Positions 44,605 to 55,711 of a stretch of DNA of 64,000 nt are shown one piece after another; the first letter of the stretch is position 1, and each line of letters starts with the position of its first letter. The position numbers and the translations under genes were made by a program. The notes below the pieces were generated by a model. That model had not been told where the DNA came from. It was given only the letters and a program-made list of their open reading frames with translations, and searched no databases. Source of the stretch: Cinnamomum chago (lineage: Eukaryota > Streptophyta > Magnoliopsida > Laurales > Lauraceae); the NCBI GenBank assembly GCA_038049695.1, contig CP142455.1, positions 33,207,501 to 33,271,500 on the forward strand. The letters are read 5' to 3'.

Positions 44605-45559
44605 TCAACTAGGGGCTGCAAAACTTGACCTGGCCACTTCACCCAATCCGAATGCAACTGGCATTACCGGACTTGCAATTTATAAGAATAGTCATGGCTC
44701 AAGAAAACCTTGCCACATTTACACTAACCTGAAAATTAAAAGGTTAAGTTGACCCTTAACCAACATGCTGGGTTCAAATTGACCTAGCAAAATTTACCAG
44801 TACTAAGCATTCATTGGCAAGCAACCAATAATATTTATATGGGCAAACAATCAACTACGTTTGCATTATATATGATAATATATAAAATCTGTCCTCCTAC
44901 ATATTATAATTGAAGCAAAGATTGAGAGAGGTTTTTTTTTTTTTTTTTTTTCAAGATCTGAATCAGAAACCATTAGGCCTGAATGGACTGCATAGTTGTA
45001 TAAAGATCAATTATGCAATTGAGGAGATAAATATTATTTTACTCAACTGCACATTATACAATAAAATTCATTAAAGTATCTAACAATTCTCCAATTCCTT
45101 ATGTTTAATAATCTGCACACAGCAGCCCTTTTTTTTTTCCTTCTGCTACATTGGGGACTCGAATTCCTATGGTGAACAAGCTGTCATCTAAAATGGGTCC
45201 CAGCCCCTTGATTGGGTACCAGAAATAAGTAAGCAATTAATAAGAGAAAAATTAAAATAAGGCTAAAAAGAGAAATGTGATCGATAAAGATACTCTAAGA
45301 CCCTTACCATCTGGTCTTCTAAACGCACATCGAAGAAAAACTAAAACCACATCTTAATTTTCTAATAATCGTAGTAAGGGATTAAGGGTTAGGGCCCTTT
45401 TCTTTGCTTTGGTCGTATCAGAAAAGGATAGCAGAAACAAAATTTTAATTTATTCAAGAGATTTAAAGGGACTTAATTTAACACCCTTGAATAAATAGTC
45501 ACTTCTAGTCTTCCAAGTGACCCACAAAATGGGGTCCAAGCTTTAGAAAGATTATTGTT
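44605..45559. other. Unassigned AT-rich spacer
   Basis: No gene recognised; poly-T tracts at 44,933-44,951 and 45,129-45,138. Confidence 0.4.
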
Positions 45560-46140
45560 AGTCAGGCGTGTCGGTTGATCAGATTCAAAAGAATTCTTCC
45601 ACCATTCATGGATGAGAGTTTTTTTAGCCAAAAGACCAAAGTACGATTTAAACTAAATTGCCCTTGCATGATCACAGTGGAAAAGGGCATGTTCAACCAA
45701 CTCTTCCGAACAATTACAAATCGACCAAGAAGCATTATAAGTTTGAATTTGGAGCTGAAGAAGGATATTAGGGTAACAATTTTTCTAAGACATTTCCACT
45801 TTAAAAACAGACTTCTCTAGGGAATAGAGAGTCTCCAAAAGCCTTTCCATTCATCAACCCATTACCATTTTCCAATGTTGTGTGGCTTTAAAACGCATCA
45901 TGTCGGAGTTAAAGTATGATTTGACTTATAAGCCCAACGTCAAGATTTGGATTCGTGCATGATCACAGTGGAAAAGTGTATGTTCAACCGACTCTTCGAA
46001 ACAATTACAAATCGGGCAAAAAGCATTACAAGTTTTAATGTGGAGCTAAAGATTGTTGTTACCGGAACAACTTTTCTAAGACATATCCACCTTAAAGCAG
46101 AATTCTTTGGGGAATAGGGAGTCTTGCTCTAAAATTCATC
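45560..46140 (-). pseudogene. L1-type LINE zinc-binding fragment, tandemly duplicated
   Basis: On the minus strand 45,640-45,720 encodes CNCSEELVEHALFHCDHARA, matching the zinc-binding domain at the C-terminus of plant L1 reverse transcriptase proteins (C-x-C...H...C). The same segment repeats about 291 bp on (catgatcacagtgg at 45,667 and 45,958). Between copies is a piece (ctttaaaacgcatcatg) shared with the 5S-bearing segment that follows, so the two elements have recombined. Confidence 0.7.
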
Positions 46141-46430
46141 ATATCGAGTTAAGGCGCGGTTTGACTTCACAGTGATAACCCATCACAATGTTACCCATCC
46201 TAGTGTTGTTCCATCCCGTGCATGCTTAACTTCGAAGTTGTTATGTGGGTTTAGGGCCACACTACTTTAAAACGTGTCACATCAAGTTAAGATGGGGTAT
46301 TGGCTTATAAACACAGGGTCAAGATTTGGACATTTCCAATGTGGGACTTGAGCAAAGCCTCATGGTGCTAACTGAAGCACTCTACTCTTACCCCTGCGGA
46401 TTCCTCGTTTTTGTCTCATACGACTGCTTA
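46120..46430 (-). mobile_element. Cassandra-like LTR fragment with a 5S-rRNA-derived segment
   Basis: 46,179-46,249 on the minus strand resembles 5S rRNA internal promoter sequence: CGAAGTTAAGCATGC (box A-like) followed at the right distance by CTAGGATGGGTAACA (box C-like). The adjacent CCCACATTGGAA, TTATAAGCC and TTTTAAAG blocks resemble Cassandra TRIM LTRs, which carry a 5S-derived region. It is diverged and unlikely to be a functional 5S gene. Confidence 0.6.
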
Positions 46431-47789
46431 ACCTGATTTTTCCTTAAGACAGTGGCGAAGTTAGGATTTTCTTCTATGAGGGGCAAGCAATAGTCGATTA
46501 ATAGCGGCGAGTAATTTTTTTTCTAAAGGCAACCAATAATGATTTTAGTTTTAATATTATTTTTACTTATTATTAAAAAATTAATTTATAATTTTTACTG
46601 AGTTTTTTTTTTTTTTTTTTTTACAAATATCTAAAGAAAAAAATCCTAATTTTGAAAATATCTTATTTTTTTAAAGACATAACTTTTCAAACTTTGAGGA
46701 CATTTAAAATGTATAAATAATAGAGCGCAACATAATGATCCTAGCCATTCAAAATAATAATTACTCCTTGTTTCATGACTAAGAGTTATAACTTGTATCT
46801 CACTGTATTCAAAGTAGGGCCTATATAGGACTGATCACATATCACATATAAACCAAACTACCCATTATTTAATGAAAATATCTTGATTGGTTACTTGTCA
46901 GCATTTAATGGGCCGTAATTCCTATGGTAGATATAGATGGCTGAAAATCAATTGATTGATTGCTTCATTTGATGGGTCTCAATGCCTATGGCAGGCATGG
47001 ATGAGAGAGCACACCATCGACAGCCCCATTAATAATATTTTAGAAAGTTGAACCATTAATAAAATATTAATCCATGCTGCTTAAAATAAATGACTTCTTC
47101 TTAATTAGATTTTCCCCAAGTTTTACTTAGATTGATGTTGATCCCACCATAAGACTGAACACATACGTATTCTTAAATGTAACTACGGTGGGACCAACTC
47201 CTATTTGAATCCAATGGATAGCCAAAATGCCCAAATCCAAGTAGGTATAAAGAAAAGAGTAAATTAGCGAGAAATCCCTGAGTATTGGGTTATAAAGTCT
47301 CTAGTACACCGTACTATCATTTAAGGCCTAGAATCTCTTGCGCATGGGATTAATACAGGCGGAGGTCCCTTACCATGCCACATCATATATTTTTGTGACT
47401 AATTTACCCATTCAATTGTTTAGGCATAAATTTTAAATTTTAAATTTTCAAATCTTCCATTATCCCTCAATTTTAGGGTAAGGTTCTCTCTCATTTCTCT
47501 CATTGGCAGAGAGAAAGACAATACACTGTCGTCTCTTGGTTACTGCTATAGAACCAGAATAGATGAGGTCTGGGGCTCTACTACGGTGCACGGTCTTCAA
47601 TGAGGAAGACACTAATCTGAGCTTGCGGAGAAGACGGTCGAAAGTTGCGGAAAAAATCAGAGTGGAGGCAGAGGCAGTGAAGATCTGAGAAAATTTCTAG
47701 TTTTGCACCGTTGCCGGAGAAAGAGGGTTGTCTTTGCCTGGAGACCATCGCTTATCTGAGTTACTGTGAAATTTGTCTGAGTTGTTTTT

Positions 47790-48045
47790 TTTTTTTAAAT
47801 TTATCTGAGTTTTTACGAAATTTATTTGAGTTTGAAGTAAATTTATATGAGTTTTGAAACAAACTTAGATAAATTTATATGACTTTGTCCGACCTAGATA
47901 TGATTTTATCTGAGGGTTTTTTTTTTAATTTATCTGATTTTTTGCGAAATTTATTTGAGTTTGAAATAAATTTATCTGAGTTTTGAAACAAACTAAGATA
48001 AATTTATATGACTTTGTCCGACCTAGACATGATTTTATCTGAGTT
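47790..48045. repeat. Tandem duplication, about 135-bp unit
   Basis: Two adjacent copies sharing aaatttatttgagtttgaa and tatatgactttgtccgacct, with atttatctgag repeated within each. Confidence 0.8.
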
Positions 48046-48610
48046 TGATATGTAGTTATCTATGTTTCCTATGATATACAGATTGCTAGGATTTGAAAAT
48101 GATCACTATTTGCAAATGTTGTAATATTCAACATACTTCTTGTTTGGAATGAGAGAAAATGAATTAAAGGAAGAAGAAGATGACTCGGACAAAGAAGAAG
48201 ATGAATCACATGATAAAGAAGAAAAAAAAGAAAAAGAAAAAGAAGAAGAAGTGTAATATGATGACATCTACTTTGTTGAATCACTTTCCCCTTTCTCCGA
48301 AATTCGTAATATTTGTCGAGACGTTTTGTCTTCACGAAATTTACGGGCTGGTTTTCAGCCTTTTTTAATAACGTGGAGAGGATGTCTAGGAGCCGCATTT
48401 TAAACTTTTTAACTGTTAAGAACTTGAAAAAGGGACATTTGCCTTTACGGAAAAAGAATGTGGACCTTTTGCAATAAAATATAATGTTGAGGGGCCTGCG
48501 GCAAAACGCCCCTAAGAAAAGGGAGATAAGAACTGATTTGCTCAAGTTTGATTGCAATTATCCTTAAATCTCTCCTTAAAATCTAGGAAATGACTGGTTT
48601 TCATTTTTAA

Positions 48611-48881
48611 AACAAGCAAAAGGCAAAAGTAACCTAAATAGGCCAGCGGCCGAAACGAGGAGAGGACCCGGCAATCATACCACCGCGGTCGAAAAAGCGT
48701 GTTCTCTTCGCCCTTCAGATAACACACACCGTAGGCCATCCTCGGCCTCCTTCATTTTCGATGAAAAACAAATCGACATCTCGATCTCCGAAAGCATTTT
48801 CCTTCCCCCACCACATCTCCCTCCCTTCGTCGAGCCTTTCCTTTAGTGGTTGGGGGAACAAGCAAAAGGCAAAAGTAACCT
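48611..48881. repeat. 25-bp direct repeats around a GC-richer island
   Basis: A perfect 25-bp repeat beginning aacaagcaaaaggcaaaag occurs at 48,611-48,635 and 48,857-48,881. The 221 bp between is richer in G+C than its surroundings. On the minus strand it reads into a frame starting MAYGVCYLKGEENTLF at 48,739, which matches no family I know. Confidence 0.7.
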
Positions 48882-49173
48882 CAAATACTTTCTGAATTCT
48901 CCCCTTTTATGAAAGAAAAAGAAGACAATGAGGGGCAAAATTGTAAGAAACCAAAATAACCATAAAATTTTTATATGTTATCACAAATGTATTCCAAGCA
49001 TCAAGGAGTTGAGGAGACCCTTCCTCCCTCTGCCACTCCCTCAAGGGATTATCCAGGTGGGGATTGGGATCTCACACCACCTTCATTGATTGGTCTATAT
49101 AATTTGTTCCATTTAATGGTATGTTTTTTTTTTTTTATACTCTTAACCACTCAACTAGAACTTTCAAAATAAC

Positions 49174-49378
49174 CACTACACCAAAAATCGGAAATTGGAA
49201 CGGAAAAGCGTTCCTAATCCTTCCGTTCCTAATCCGTTAAAGTGTTCCAATTTCCGTTCCAATTTGGTACCAACCGTTCCTAATCCAAATTGGAACGGAA
49301 ATTGGAACACTTTAACGGATTAGGAACGGAAGGATTAGGAACGCTTTTCCGTTCCAATTTCCGATTTTTGGTGTAGTG
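49174..49378. mobile_element. Foldback CACTA-type MITE with perfect 94-bp arms
   Basis: Ends CACTACACCAAAAATCGG and its exact inverse, 3-bp TSD aac (49,171-49,173; 49,379-49,381). Arms 49,174-49,267 and 49,285-49,378 are inverted repeats with no mismatch; the loop is 17 bp. The interior is built from ggaacg/cgttcc words. It could fold into a long hairpin RNA if transcribed. Confidence 0.92.
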
Positions 49379-49750
49379 AACCTATCAATAGTCTTGTGGT
49401 TTTGTTACGAAGTTATTACAGCACAAAAATATTATGCACTGGAACTATGAATGTAATTGATTTAATCAGCGTGCTTCTTCATGCTTGAGCCAGGAGGGGG
49501 ATTTGGTTAGAAATAATTTTATTTTTCATTTTATTAATTACATATTCAAATCGTTTATTTAAGAGCATAGGATTCCCGAGGTATTTTTCATTGTTTTCAA
49601 TTTATGCCTAAATGAGATGTTATAGATTTACATCTGGTTTATATATATAGGGTAATATCAAGTGAGGGGTTCCCTCACCATAGGGTGAGGGACACTCTCC
49701 TTTTTGGAAAGTTTCAAGTACAAAAGTGAATATTCTCAAAAAGTACAAAA

Positions 49751-49812
<62 letters not shown>

Positions 49813-50060
49813 GGAGAGGATGCCTCTCCTCAGCTCAAGTTGTAGGGAAAAATACACTCAGGCATGTGAACTGGCACGTGTGTGCGATAAAAGGACCAAA
49901 TTTTTAAAGCCTGCCCATTTCGTTTGGAGGCCCGCCCATTTATCAAAACTTATTACGGGAGACCTAACATCATTCTCCTTGCCTCATACCTTTAAGAGGC
50001 TATTTTTACGGAGGTGGGAGCCATTAAGGAGGAGTTGATACATCCTTTAATAATTCAAAT
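49379..50060. other. Spacer with (TA)n and (GA)n microsatellites
   Basis: A (TA)n tract at 49,758-49,793 followed by (GA)n to about 49,815. A short hairpin, ccctcaccatagggtgaggg, lies at 49,673-49,692. Nothing else supported. Confidence 0.5.
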
Positions 50061-51060
50061 GAGTTTCATATGAAATGCAAAAGCCTCTACAGTGCTTTAA
50101 TAATGTCTCATTCGATTCAATCATAAGCCTTTACCAAATCAAGCTTTATTCCTATAAGCTTATTATTCTTCTTTTTCTTGAAGTGATGGAGCACTTTGTG
50201 AGCAGTATTATAATTATAAGAAATCACTCTTCCTTTGATAAAAGCACTTTGGTAGGGTTTTACAATGGAGTTGAGGTCCCTTTTCAATTTATCAGCAACC
50301 ACTTTGGAGATAATTTTATACACCACACTGCATAAGCTTATCTGTGTAAGATCATTAACATACAAGAAATTACTTTTGTTTGGGATAAGAATCATAAAGG
50401 TGTTATTAATTCCTTTTAGTGATGTAAAAAGTCTTGAATCAAATTAATGATATTGATCCCAACCGAACGTGTTCTACATGTGTTGGTAAAACGTAGCTGG
50501 ATAACCATCCAGGCCCGGCAATTTAAGGGTCCCAAAACCACTTCTTTAATTTCTTCCACTAAAGGGGTTGATATTAGATTCATATTCTCCCTGAAGAGAT
50601 TTTAGAATAAAGAATTTATTTGATCAAGTTAAGATCTCTCTAGCTAATTGGTGAGAGAACTTTTGTCAAATGACTACATATTTTATTGCCAGTTTCCTTC
50701 CTACTAATCTTCCTTCAAAATGTTTTGTTTTCTCTATCTTATTTAACCCACTTCTATTAATTGTACTTAGAGTGAAAAAAATTAGTATTTCTATCTCCTT
50801 CCTTTACCATAATTTGGTTGACTTTTGTCGCCATATATAGTTCCTCCTGCTTAGATATTATTCCAGCCTCTTGTTTAAACCAATCTCCATGTCTGTACTC
50901 TCTTCATTGGGCTTCAGTTTTCTTAGTTCTTCAATCTCCAATTTTGTCTTATTTATTACCTTTTCTAGCTATAGTTTTCGGCATGCTATAGGCCTCAATT
51001 CAGGCAATGTTGATGAAGAATTTAATGTAAGGACTCATGTTGTAGATTGGATCAATAGGC
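50061..51060 (-). pseudogene. L1-type LINE reverse transcriptase fragment
   Basis: 50,117-50,395 on the minus strand reads ILIPNKSNFLYVNDLTQISL, VVYKIISKVVADKLKRDL, VKPYQSAFIKGR, IGIKLDLVKAYD, the first RT blocks of plant L1. Upstream (50,400-50,560) broken frames give KLPGLDGYPATFYQ, the preceding block. Later RT motifs including the catalytic FADD are missing at the low-coordinate end. Confidence 0.85.
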
Positions 51061-52256
51061 TAATATGGGTTTAGGTAATAGTTCAGCCATGTTCTCTTTT
51101 CTAAAGATAATAAAAGTTTGAGTCACTCTCTCACAAATTTGCAGTAATGTCATCACAATAAGGTTTCTAATTATTTTAAAAATATATAAAAAGAGAAATA
51201 ACTTTCTTTTAAGGTAAGTTAAGTTAGAAATGAATGATGTAACCTAGCTTTCAATAAATAAATAAAACTTTGAATGGTTAGATCTCCCTCTTAATGTTAT
51301 TCAACAAGGTTAACCAATTCCCCCCGTTATTCTCAAGTTATAGCGAAAACGAGGCCGTCATGCTTGATGAACGTAGGATGAACATAGAAGGAATATTGGG
51401 CTTTTATGTTCAAGATTAGAACAATATATGTTCAAGCTTGGACTCGAGTACTCCTATAACTCTTTTGAATAGAGAGCTGCTAATGCCACAGCAAAAGCTG
51501 GAGATTCCAGATCCCTTTCTTTTCAAGATTAAAATACCCTTGTAGGAAATCCCCAAACTACCCATCTCTCTCCTTCCCTCTCTCTCCTTCTCCCTACTCA
51601 CCACCGACCTCCACCCGTGCCCAATCCCTTTCCCTCTCTCCCTCTCCTTCTCCCTTTCTCTCTCCCTCTCCCTCTCCTTCTCTTTGTCTCTCTCCCTCTC
51701 CCTGCTCTTCGCCCACCTCCGCTCGTGCCCGATCCTCTCCCTCTCCTTCTCTCCATCTCCTTCTCCTTCTACCTGTCTTTCTCCATCTCCCTATTCGCTG
51801 CCCACATATGCTTGCGCCCGACCGTCTCAGCGGGGAGTGAGAAAGAAAGGGAGAGGGAGAGAGAGCGAAGGGTAATTTGAGGATAATGGGGTGTGCAGAG
51901 AGAAATTTTGAAAAGAGAATAGCTGTGAAAAAAAAAAGATACGGAATGAAAAGCTGGGTGTATGAAATTAGCAGCCATCTTTGAATATTGCAAGATGCAA
52001 TCAAGATTTATATAAATAATAAAAACAGCATGATATTTCCGATAAGTTGTTGTACCAAACTAGTAGTCGGTACATAAACTACTATATTTCCATTTTAAAC
52101 CAGAGCTCTGCTTTATACCAGAGCTCCAAGTGAACTAAACAAGAATCATACATAAAAACGTAGTAGTTTCATTGATGAGACTACACAATACAAGATAGTT
52201 GAAGAACACTTTAATTGCCTCAGTGGCTTCCAAACAAAGCTTAAATCATCGAATTA
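51061..52256. other. Spacer with a pyrimidine-rich microsatellite
   Basis: 51,560-51,800 is a long CT-rich stretch (ctctccctctccttct units) that opens long frames on both strands without domain content. The rest is AT-rich and unassigned. Confidence 0.5.
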
Positions 52257-52261
52257 CAAGG

Positions 52262-53249
52262 TGAAAATTCTTAAGCTTGCCTTAACACAGGCAGAGATCC
52301 CAACACAAACGATCTCAAACGTATATCAATTGAAAGTGATTAAACTAATAATTAACCCTAATCCATATTAAGCAATCAAACCACAAGAGAGAGAAGGACA
52401 CAGGATTTATACGTGGAAAACCCTACTCGGAAAAAAACCACGGGCCTTATCGTTTAGGCCAACAGACAACCAAGCACTATGTAATGAAAGTTACAAGAAA
52501 ACTCACAACCCTTTTCTAGTTGCTGACTCAACCTAAGGACTGTTTTGATCTTGCCGACTGCTCGCCGTGCACCTTCACCGCGCTTGAATGAAAGAGTCTT
52601 CAGGAAAAGCAATGGAATCAAATCAAGACTTGAATCATCAACATAGCAACAGTAATGGCAGCCTTGGGGCAGAACAATGGATCTCTCAAACTCTCACACT
52701 CATGGATTTCTTCTAACTCAGAGTTGTGTGGAGAGGAGAGATGAAAAGCCTATTTATAGGAGATATTTCGTGCATCCAAGGCTTCTTCAAACAGGTAACT
52801 TCCTTCAATGAAATTAGCAAGAGAAGTTCGTCCAAAATTAGAATTCTCAGGTTCGTTTGAGCGGTCATAGGGTTCGCTCGAGCGAACTGCTCTCTGGACA
52901 CAGACGTTCAGCGCATTACATGATGGGTCGAGCAAATGGGAAATGCGGTCGAGTGACCAACTCTCTGTGAGAGGTTCGCTCGAGCGATCATCTTGCGAAC
53001 TTCTTACTGTCATTCCAGAACCTTGATCGGTTGAGCGCACGGATTGATGGTTCGAGCGAACAAACCTCTGTTTAGTCCGCTCGAGCGAATGGATGGTCGC
53101 TCGAGCGACCATTTCAAATCAGTAGAATCCGGACTCTTTGGAAAACTTCATATTTGAAACTCTTGCAGTCCTTTCCTAGACTCAATACATGATTAAAGAA
53201 ACCCAGTTTTGTCCTACCACCTATGAATTAGCCAACTCAAAACTTTACA
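52262..53249 (-). repeat. SIRE-like 3' LTR
   Basis: Minus-strand ends TGTAAAGTTTTGAG and AAGAATTTTCA. TATA box (CCTATAAATA) at 52,751-52,760. Palindromes cgctcgagcg begin at 52,875, 52,978, 53,078 and 53,098, with degenerate copies between, all upstream of the TATA box. Confidence 0.93.
52853..53112 (-). promoter_or_regulatory. CGCTCGAGCG palindrome cluster in the LTR U3
   Basis: Four near-perfect CGCTCGAGCGA sites and about six partial ones (ggtcgagcaaa, cggtcgagtgacc, ggttgagcgc, ggttcgagcgaac) lie in 260 bp, about 100 to 350 bp upstream of the TATA box. The 5' LTR has the same cluster at 61,385-61,645. Read as promoter elements by position. Confidence 0.55.
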
Positions 53250-53709
53250 ATCTCCCCCTTTGGCAATTCATGGACAAAACCCCTATTACATGAAAAATCT
53301 ACCCATCAACCCAACTTAAAGAGAGACTATAAAGTCTATAACGTATGAAGTATAGAAGTACCTGCAGAATCTTTCACAAGAAGATCAAATGAATGATATC
53401 ATAGAAAATGAAAATAACACTCCCCCTTTTTGTTCAAAAATTAGCAATGAGAACCAAGAAGAAAAGAAACCTTAAGCAGCATAAGGGAGAGTAAAAATTA
53501 AAATTAAACTAGATAACGACAAACAGTAAATCAAAGTAGCATATGATACCAAAACGATAGTCCAAAAGTAACTAATCCAGGAAGCAGAATGAAAAACATC
53601 AACAAGTAAGTAACAAAAGATAAAAGTATCAGCAGTAGTGAAATTCATTGTGGGCCTTGTCCCATCCTTGCTAGAAGTTCCGCAAGGGCTGCATTAACCT
53701 GAGTGAAAC

Positions 53710-54675
53710 CTAAATCAACCCTAGTAGAGAGATCCTGAACTTGATGTGCAAGTTGATCAAAACGTTCATGCAACCCTGGGTGCTCCCCTGTCCTTGTGCT
53801 TCACCAACATCTTCTCCTTGATTTCCTTCATCAGCGCCGTGTGCAGGAGGAATATGAGCAGAGGGTTGGGCAATGGTTCGTGAATTGATGGGATTCTTGA
53901 CTTTCACGAACAGTTCATTTTGACGGACATGTATCTCCTTGAATGCAAGGAACTCTGTAATGAAAACTCCAAATGGTAACAGCGAATTCCTTTTGGTTGT
54001 TAGGGTACGGACAAGAACATGTAAAATCACCAAAGGAATATTCACTCGCTTGCCAGTGCCGATACAGTAGAGCAGATACCCATTCTTTTGTGCAACATCC
54101 GAGATATGACCACGCGGCTCCAGATTGTGGCACACAAAACGGTTGAGAAACCAATATTCAGCAGTTAGATTGCCATGGAGAATGATACCTCCTGGCCAGC
54201 GAGTAGGATCTCCACAGAGCGTAGTAGCAATCAAATCATAATCAATGGGTGCGGGAAGCTCATCAGGAATGGGGTAGTCAGCCTCTTCCTCTTCTGGTAT
54301 GTTTATAAAGTCCGCAATATCAGCCACTGAGATGGTTACCCATTTTCCTCTTACATAGGACCGAACTGAGCCATTTTTGAGAACTTCCAAATTACAATAA
54401 AATCCTGGAACCAAATCCACATGAATCTTCTTCGAATCAAACTTCATTAGCGGGTACCAATCCCGATTGGCCAAGCTCCTGCAAACTGTCTTGTTATGCA
54501 ACTCCTCAGCCACTTCCCGTTCTGATTCAATGTTTCTCGTGGCAAACTGTTCATAGTACTGAGTTGATTTCCCTAAGGTGGGGAAACGAGTATGATCAAA
54601 GGAAGATGAAGAGGAAGCCTCAGCATGAGGTCTCTTTTTCAGAGCCATAACTGTCAGTGAAATCAAATGATCCAA
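53710..54675 (-). CDS. Third ORF of the SIRE-like element (putative plant transposon protein-like)
   Basis: 321 residues from 54,675, or 312 from the second Met (MALKKRPHAEASSSSS, 54,648), whose basic KKRPH could be a nuclear signal. It lies after RNase H and before the 3' LTR, the env-like position of SIRE elements, on the same strand. The middle (YVRGKWVTISVADIADFINI; later HISDVAQKNGYLLYCIGTGK) resembles the domain annotated in plants as putative plant transposon protein (Transposase_32-type). I see no signal peptide or membrane segment, so it does not look like an envelope protein. The C-terminus is Gly/Glu/Gln-rich, and its last 20 residues may be out of frame. Function unknown. Confidence 0.72.
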   Translation of the reverse strand: MDHLISLTVMALKKRPHAEASSSSSFDHTRFPTLGKSTQYYEQFATRNIESEREVAEELHNKTVCRSLANRDWYPLMKFDSKKIHVDLVPGFYCNLEVLKNGSVRSYVRGKWVTISVADIADFINIPEEEEADYPIPDELPAPIDYDLIATTLCGDPTRWPGGIILHGNLTAEYWFLNRFVCHNLEPRGHISDVAQKNGYLLYCIGTGKRVNIPLVILHVLVRTLTTKRNSLLPFGVFITEFLAFKEIHVRQNELFVKVKNPINSRTIAQPSAHIPPAHGADEGNQGEDVGEAQGQGSTQGCMNVLINLHIKFRISLLGLI

Positions 54676-55388
54676 TTAGCAAACAATCCCTACAAAAAGA
54701 GTAATATGGGTATCTCCACCCAACAACAACAAGGCACACAAACAACTTCTCAATTTTCACAAGCACCTCCACTTTAACTAACTCCCGTAATGTTCAAAGA
54801 GGTTCCAGCATCCACAAAATTTCCTCCAAAAACACTACATGATCTTTTTAGAAAATCTTCATTCCCAGTCAACCCTCCACAAATCTCCTCCAGACAAAGC
54901 TACAACAGATCCACAGAGAAGAGAAAACTCAGCCACATTTATCCAGGCACACAGCCATGAAACTCCCATACATCAACTTACATTCCCAAAGGCATCACAT
55001 GATTCAATGACAAGAAGAAAAACAGAGCATAAACTAATGACTTGCAATGACAACCCAAAAACTTGAGAAACCAGTCCAGTGTGAGAAGGTAATGCATGCA
55101 AATGATGAATAACAATGAGGAAAAGAAAGATGTATGAAGCATTGGGCAAATGAGGGTGAAAAACCTAAGAAAAAAAAACTTATATATGCACAAAAAAAAT
55201 GAAATGATCATAAAGGAAGAGTTAAAAAAAATGTTGAGGAAAAGAAAGTAAAACACCTTAGACAAAGGAGTTAGGTCACGAGGATGAGTAAGGCGGAAAA
55301 AAATGAGAGCAAGCGCTAGGGGTTGCAAGAACCGAAACAGAAGAAATAGGGGAAAAGAAGAAGATCGTGCGCGCTATTAATGCGTGGG

Positions 55389-55434
55389 TTCGCTCGAGCG
55401 ACCCCCCCCCCCCCCCCTTTTTTTTTTTTTTTTT
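55389..55434. repeat. CGCTCGAGCG site followed by poly-C/poly-T
   Basis: One ttcgctcgagcgac site (55,389-55,402), the same palindrome as in the LTR U3, followed by about 16 C and 17 T. It lies between RNase H and the third ORF, upstream of the third ORF on its own strand. Confidence 0.8.
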
Positions 55435-55711
55435 GAACGGGGACAGGGTAAACCATCATGAGCGACTTTCACTATAACGAACATGGTAGCCTTCTCCAAA
55501 TGAAAATTACCAGACAAGTGGAAGCTTTCACACATATTCGTAGATAGCCCTCTTCCGCCGGTTTAACCGTATTACAACATCTCTCAAAGAATAAAAAAGA
55601 AATAGTTGTGAGAGAATAAATTCATGCAGTAATAAAAATTGCATGTGATAGTGTGAGTGTGCACATAGACGAGTAAAAAAAATTATGAAGTGTAGGGAAT
55701 TAGTGAAATCC

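Larger units (their letters stand above)
46431..49170. other. Unassigned mosaic, mostly AT-rich
   Basis: Contains cagtggcgaagttaggattttc at 46,452, like a decayed hAT end but without a partner; a tandem duplication at 47,790-48,045; a GAA-rich tract at 48,165-48,252; and a GC-richer island flanked by 25-bp direct repeats at 48,611-48,881. No gene with recognisable domains. Confidence 0.45.

Noticed and set aside
46180..46250. Functional 5S rRNA gene
   Set aside because: Only the internal promoter-like words match; the ends of 5S rRNA are missing and the segment sits in TE-derived sequence.
46452..46480. hAT end cagtggcgaag
   Set aside because: Single degenerate terminus, no opposite end or TSD.
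51594..52004. 136-codon frame rich in Glu, Gly and Arg
   Set aside because: Product of the CT-rich microsatellite; opposing and overlapping frames are equally open.
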